Source: Utricularia gibba (Eukaryota; Streptophyta; Magnoliopsida; Lamiales; Lentibulariaceae). Taken from it: a DNA stretch of 64,000 nt. The stretch covers positions 1,364,001 through 1,428,000 of the forward strand of contig NEEC01000020.1 of NCBI GenBank assembly GCA_002189035.1. The letters are read 5' to 3'. The notes under the pieces are model-generated. The model was given only the letters and a program-made list of their open reading frames with translations. It did no database searches and was not told the DNA's origin. The stretch's first letter is position 1. Each line of letters opens with the position of its first letter. The position numbers and the translations under genes are program-made. Shown piece by piece: positions 60,021-64,000 of the stretch.

Positions 60021-60559
60021 CATAAAATAATAGACGATATTATAATGATCACTAATTAACATTAGTTTAGAATAATACTCTCATAACTTGTGAAATTGAG
60101 TCATTTCTTGAAAATTTAATATATACACATGACAAGCTTCAGCATGGTAAAATTTTGATTCAAAGCCAATTTTCTATACTATTTTAAAACTCATATTGTC
60201 ATTTGTTTTGATTTTGTTTTTAGAAAATTAAAAAATAATCAATTCTTTGTGAATATTTTTGTATTAATTTAATAGTTTATGTATGCTTAAAGAATAACTA
60301 TCAAGGTTTTGACACCATTGTTGAGAAATTTTATTCCTTTGGTTTTTGGTTTCGTTTCTCGTTATTTTAATTTTTCTATTATTTCTTGAGTTTTCATGTT
60401 TTACACACTTGCACAAGCAATCACTTTCAATTTGTGTTGCATGTGCAAGTATAGAGCTTCAATCTAGGTGTACCAACTAGACCTAAAAATTGATAGGACT
60501 TGTCCACACATGAACGATAAAAGGAAAATATATCTAGAAAGCATTTTGGACATGAGGGT
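60021..60559. other. AT-rich spacer
   Basis: No gene supported. Confidence 0.5.
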
Positions 60560-61440
60560 GACTATCTGGTAATGTACATGGGAACTGATGCTGAGGCATC
60601 AACATAGGACGGCAACTAGTTGAACTTTTCTCATATATGAAAGGGGAATATGGATAAATAGATCTTCTGACTATCGTGAAGGGGCAGCCTTGTATCAAAG
60701 GCATAATGCCGGATCTGGTTAGGAGTATTCATGGAACAAAAAGCTACAAGTTTAGGACCGAATCATGGTGTGAAACTTCTGGAAAAAGGAAACACGGGTG
60801 CATTATTAGAACTAGAAAGAACCAAAGAGGCACTAAAAAACAGTCTTGGAATGTGTAGGCACATTGGTGTGAACAAAAACATCTTGTGATTGATGCTTAA
60901 GCAACGCTTGCAAGAAAATAAAATTTTGAAACCTTAACACGAAGAGCATGAAAAAAACCCAAATATCCTGGTGCAAGTGATAGAGAATGGAGAAAGGATC
61001 AAAAACCCTCAAACTCTCCTCAAGGATGGGAAGGAGAAGATTGATGGGACCATCGTCAAAAAAACCAACGCAATGAATGTGATCCTAATCAGAGGGATAA
61101 ATATGGATTCTCGAAAGATTCGGAATGGGAAAACCATGGGAGACAAAGGCAGACAGATATGAGGCATTGGTGTGATAATGAACCATCTAGTGAAGAGGAA
61201 GAGTCAAAACCAGTCCACAGGGAACCACTTGTGCAGACTAAGAATCATCATGCAGAAACAGATTGGTGTGCTTGGTATGAAGTTCCCTTGAGAAATGATT
61301 TCCGATACACAACACTCATATGCTTGGGTGATTTGTCTAGCACTAACCAACTAAGCAATATACGAGAGGTAAGCATAGTAAAAAATAACACACATTGTAT
61401 TTGCATAAGCATGAGTTCACCTAAGATCTTAGAGTGAAAA
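60560..61440 (+). pseudogene. Unrecognised decayed coding relic
   Basis: Several short open stretches follow one another in shifting frames: 60676-60858, 60971-61162 and 61159-61437. The last has an acidic SSEEEES patch. Lys- and Glu-rich words (LELERTKEALKNSLG) suggest a former coiled coil. It could be a retroelement-borne ORF. No family assigned. Confidence 0.35.
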
Positions 61441-62050
61441 AGTATCTTCGCATAGTAGAGCTTGAGAGTTTTTATAGAGGATTCTAAATTTTCATTCTAA
61501 TATTTTGTTGGGCTTCATCTCTTTTCTAATTTGAACCAAGAATATCCTGAAAATGCATAAAATACCCTTTCCCGTCACGAAGCATAAATTGGCTTAATAG
61601 ATACATAAAAATATTAAAATGAGCTAGAAGTGCGCATCAAGTAGGTAAAGAAATAATCTCAAAGTACTTTCTTGAAGCATGTTCTAAAATAATGCAAAGC
61701 TGCTTATCAACAAATGCAAATTACTTTGAAACATAAAAAAGTAATTCATAGGATATTACATTTTTTAGGCTATTCAATTTTACATAAAAAAGCATATCTT
61801 AGAACCCACATTATTGCTCAGCTTCCAATACCATATAAATTAATTTTTATCAGATCAGAAACTTACCAAACTGCGACGAAAAATCACTCAAAATTGCAAA
61901 GCATTGTAAGGGAAAAAAATACAACTAGAAATGGATAAATATGAGAATTACAAATTTTTATAAACAACGTGAAGACATGGCCAGCGGATTAGGTTTTGAA
62001 GTGTCTTAAAAAATTAAAAAAAATGATTTTTTTTTAAAGATATTGAATAG
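61441..62050. other. AT-rich spacer upstream of SHL
   Basis: No gene seen. GC content rises from about 62070, probably the start of the SHL promoter or leader. Confidence 0.45.
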
Positions 62051-62307
62051 CAAATTAGCAAGTCATCTGACTCGGGAGCTGGACGGTTGAAATCACGGCA
62101 ACGTGAAGTTCCACCGACGAAACAGTTCAAAATCAGATGCACTGATACCGATCCATGGCTGTAGCGAAGGACACCGTACTCCACTGACCATTGACCGAAG
62201 CCTCCACTCCGGAGTCCACACCAGAAATCCCAACTTCCTTCTTCCAGAAGCCTTCTCTTTGTTAATGTCGATTTGGGTTTCTGTTGATCCCGCGCGTCGT
62301 CGAGCAT

Positions 62308-63446
62308 ATGGATAGGGGCAAACCTCCGCGCCGGCGTCTCGATTCCTACACCGTTAGGCACATCAACAAGACTATCCACCGTGAGTCTGCCTGTTTTACA
62401 CCTGCTGCTCCTATTGATGTAACGAGTTTTTGTTTGTTGTTTTCATGTCTCAGCTGGCGATTGCGTGTTGATGAGGCCTTCCGACGCGTCAAACCCGTCG
62501 TACGTGGCGCGTGTGGAGAAAATCGAGGCGGACAGAAATGTTAAGGTCCATGTAAGGTGGTATTATCGGCCGGAGGAGTCGATTGGCGGCCGCCGCCAGT
62601 TCCACGGCTCCAAGGAAGTTTTTCTCTCCGATCATTTTGACATCCAGAGCGCGGATACCATCGAGGGAAAATGCACAGTGCACTCTTTCAAATCCTACAC
62701 TAAGCTTGATGCTGTTGGAAACGACGACTTTTTCTGTCGCTTTGAGTACAATTCCTCCACCGGTGCTTTCAATCCTGATAGAGTTGCAGTGTATGCATCT
62801 TTCTTATCCTTCATCACTCTTCTGACTGATATGTTCAGTTTATCCAGTTGTTATTTCCTTCAACTTTGAATTTTTTCTGCTGCATTTGATGCTTTCATGA
62901 GTTATCAGCTGATTTCAGATACTCCTTTGCGTGAGTTTTGAAGAGGCAACTTAGTTTATTTGAAGCTGGGGTGTTCGCTTAAATCTTTTTTTTATTGAAT
63001 GAATATTCAATATTGAATGCCTTCCTTTGAATACATTCTGATTTCAGGTACTGTAAGTGTGAAATGCCTTATAATCCTGATGATCTTATGGTTCAGTGCG
63101 AGGGATGTACTGAATGGTGAGCTTTACATCTTAGAATTAATCTGAATTTAATACTTGACACGAGTCTTTTCTTTTGTATGTACTTACTCACCTTCTAAAC
63201 TTGGGGATTCTGCCAGGTTTGATCTGGATAGCAAAGGTTTTGCTTCTCTATTGATCAAATTGGCAATCTAGAATTTGATTCAAATAGGATAACCGTAATA
63301 ACTTAGATGTGATCTCAGAAATAGATGTTTTTGGCTTCTTTTTCAGGTTTCATCCAACCTGCGTGGGTATGACTACAGAGGAAGCAGAAAGATTAGAACA
63401 CTTCTACTGTCATAGTTGCTCCTCTGAAGATCCAATTATTACATAA
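62308..63446 (+). CDS. SHL: BAH-PHD chromatin reader, SHL/EBS family
   Basis: Four exons: 62308-62380, 62454-62790, 63048-63116 and 63347-63446, all GT-AG and in frame, giving 192 residues. A short N-terminus ([14 protein letters not shown]) leads into the BAH domain (about residues 25-140: [34 protein letters not shown]), then the PHD finger with [26 protein letters not shown] and FYCHSC, supplying the Cys4-His-Cys3 zinc ligands. In Arabidopsis, SHL and EBS read H3K27me3 through BAH and H3K4me3 through PHD and delay flowering. [12 protein letters not shown] fits SHL better than EBS. It stops soon after the PHD finger, so it lacks the basic tail known from Arabidopsis SHL (about 228 residues). 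Confidence 0.92.
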
Positions 63447-64000
63447 TTGTCACCTTTGTTGCATTGATGCTGATTCCGAGGTAAATTCAACTGTGCATAA
63501 CTTGGGCCTCTAAACATGAGGGTTTGGTATTTTCAAGAATACCACTTGAAGATCACACGGGTGTTCTTTTTTTAGAATTGGGAAGTGCAAAGTTTGGCAT
63601 GCCAACTTGATTTTTTTAGTGATAATTCTTCATGCTAAATCACTCTTAATCTTCATGATCAGTATAAACTTTGAGTAGCTCTATATCCTGTGAAGCTACA
63701 ATGGGGCTAAGCTTGTTGCTCATAAATACTGTTTTGTGTTCATTTACACCTCCGTTTTGGCCATCTCCTGCCAGGAGGATGCAAAATGCGGTTGCAGGTG
63801 GCTGAACATGTATCTCGACAAATATCCAAGATGAGAACTTACTGGAGTACCTCCTAGTCCTCTTGTTTGCAGCGCTGTCCACTTCGCTTTAGGATCTTGT
63901 ATGGTTATGTGTGATCATGTGTTTGAGTCTTTTCCCTAACCCAGGGCCATCAGTCTGTATCATATAACCTGACTTCCATACTGTGTTGTAGCCTTCTTGG
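63447..64000. other. SHL 3' flank
   Basis: No further gene seen to the end of the window. A missing C-terminal tail of SHL could lie here, or beyond the window, behind an alternative splice. Confidence 0.4.

Overview
The window is nuclear DNA of a flowering plant, most likely a eudicot. It has spliceosomal introns with GT-AG ends, a plant tRNA-Glu, SAUR genes, a plastid-type ClpP6 gene, a BAH-PHD reader of the SHL/EBS family, and long AT-rich spacers full of Copia, Gypsy, MULE and MITE debris. Nothing seen points to bacterial, organellar or viral origin. I cannot name the species.

Layout. 1-610: decayed Athila-type Gypsy integrase. 906-13795: one Copia element on the minus strand, broken by three later insertions: a 532-bp solo LTR (4120-4651), a 5.7-kb Gypsy deletion derivative with a spliced antisense gene (4841-10518), and a 1,159-bp solo LTR inside the right Copia LTR (12215-13373). 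13.8-14.7 kb: pseudogene of a HAM-type GRAS regulator. 14.9-21.8 kb: five nearly identical SAUR genes in two head-to-head palindromic pairs plus one orphan half, with duplicated spacers. 22.2-29.2 kb: Copia gag relic and Gypsy-like LTR remnants.

29.6-45.6 kb is the gene-rich core: NUS1/LEW1 (+), then CLPP6, tRNA-Glu(UUC), a GH17 endo-1,3-beta-glucosidase with a predicted GPI tail, and cytosolic phenylalanyl-tRNA synthetase beta (all minus). NUS1 and CLPP6 are convergent, with about 4.3 kb of decayed retroelement between them. 45.7-62 kb is repeat-rich: a 37-bp tandem array with a 74-bp higher-order period, a 658-bp tandem duplication, two decayed MULE transposases (one split by an LTR), a MITE with TAA target duplication, and a GC-rich gene-like island. 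62.3-63.5 kb holds an SHL/EBS-type BAH-PHD gene (+).

The host genes do not form a pathway. They are housekeeping genes (dolichol synthesis, plastid proteolysis, tRNA charging), a cell-wall enzyme, a chromatin reader and an auxin-response cluster. The most interesting structures are the SAUR palindromes with mirror-image ARF-type sites, the antisense intron-containing gene inside the Gypsy derivative, the nested insertions whose order can be read from reading-frame continuity, and the short 37/74-bp array. I found no wholly new system. Exon models come from reading splice sites and frames by eye; no database search was run.
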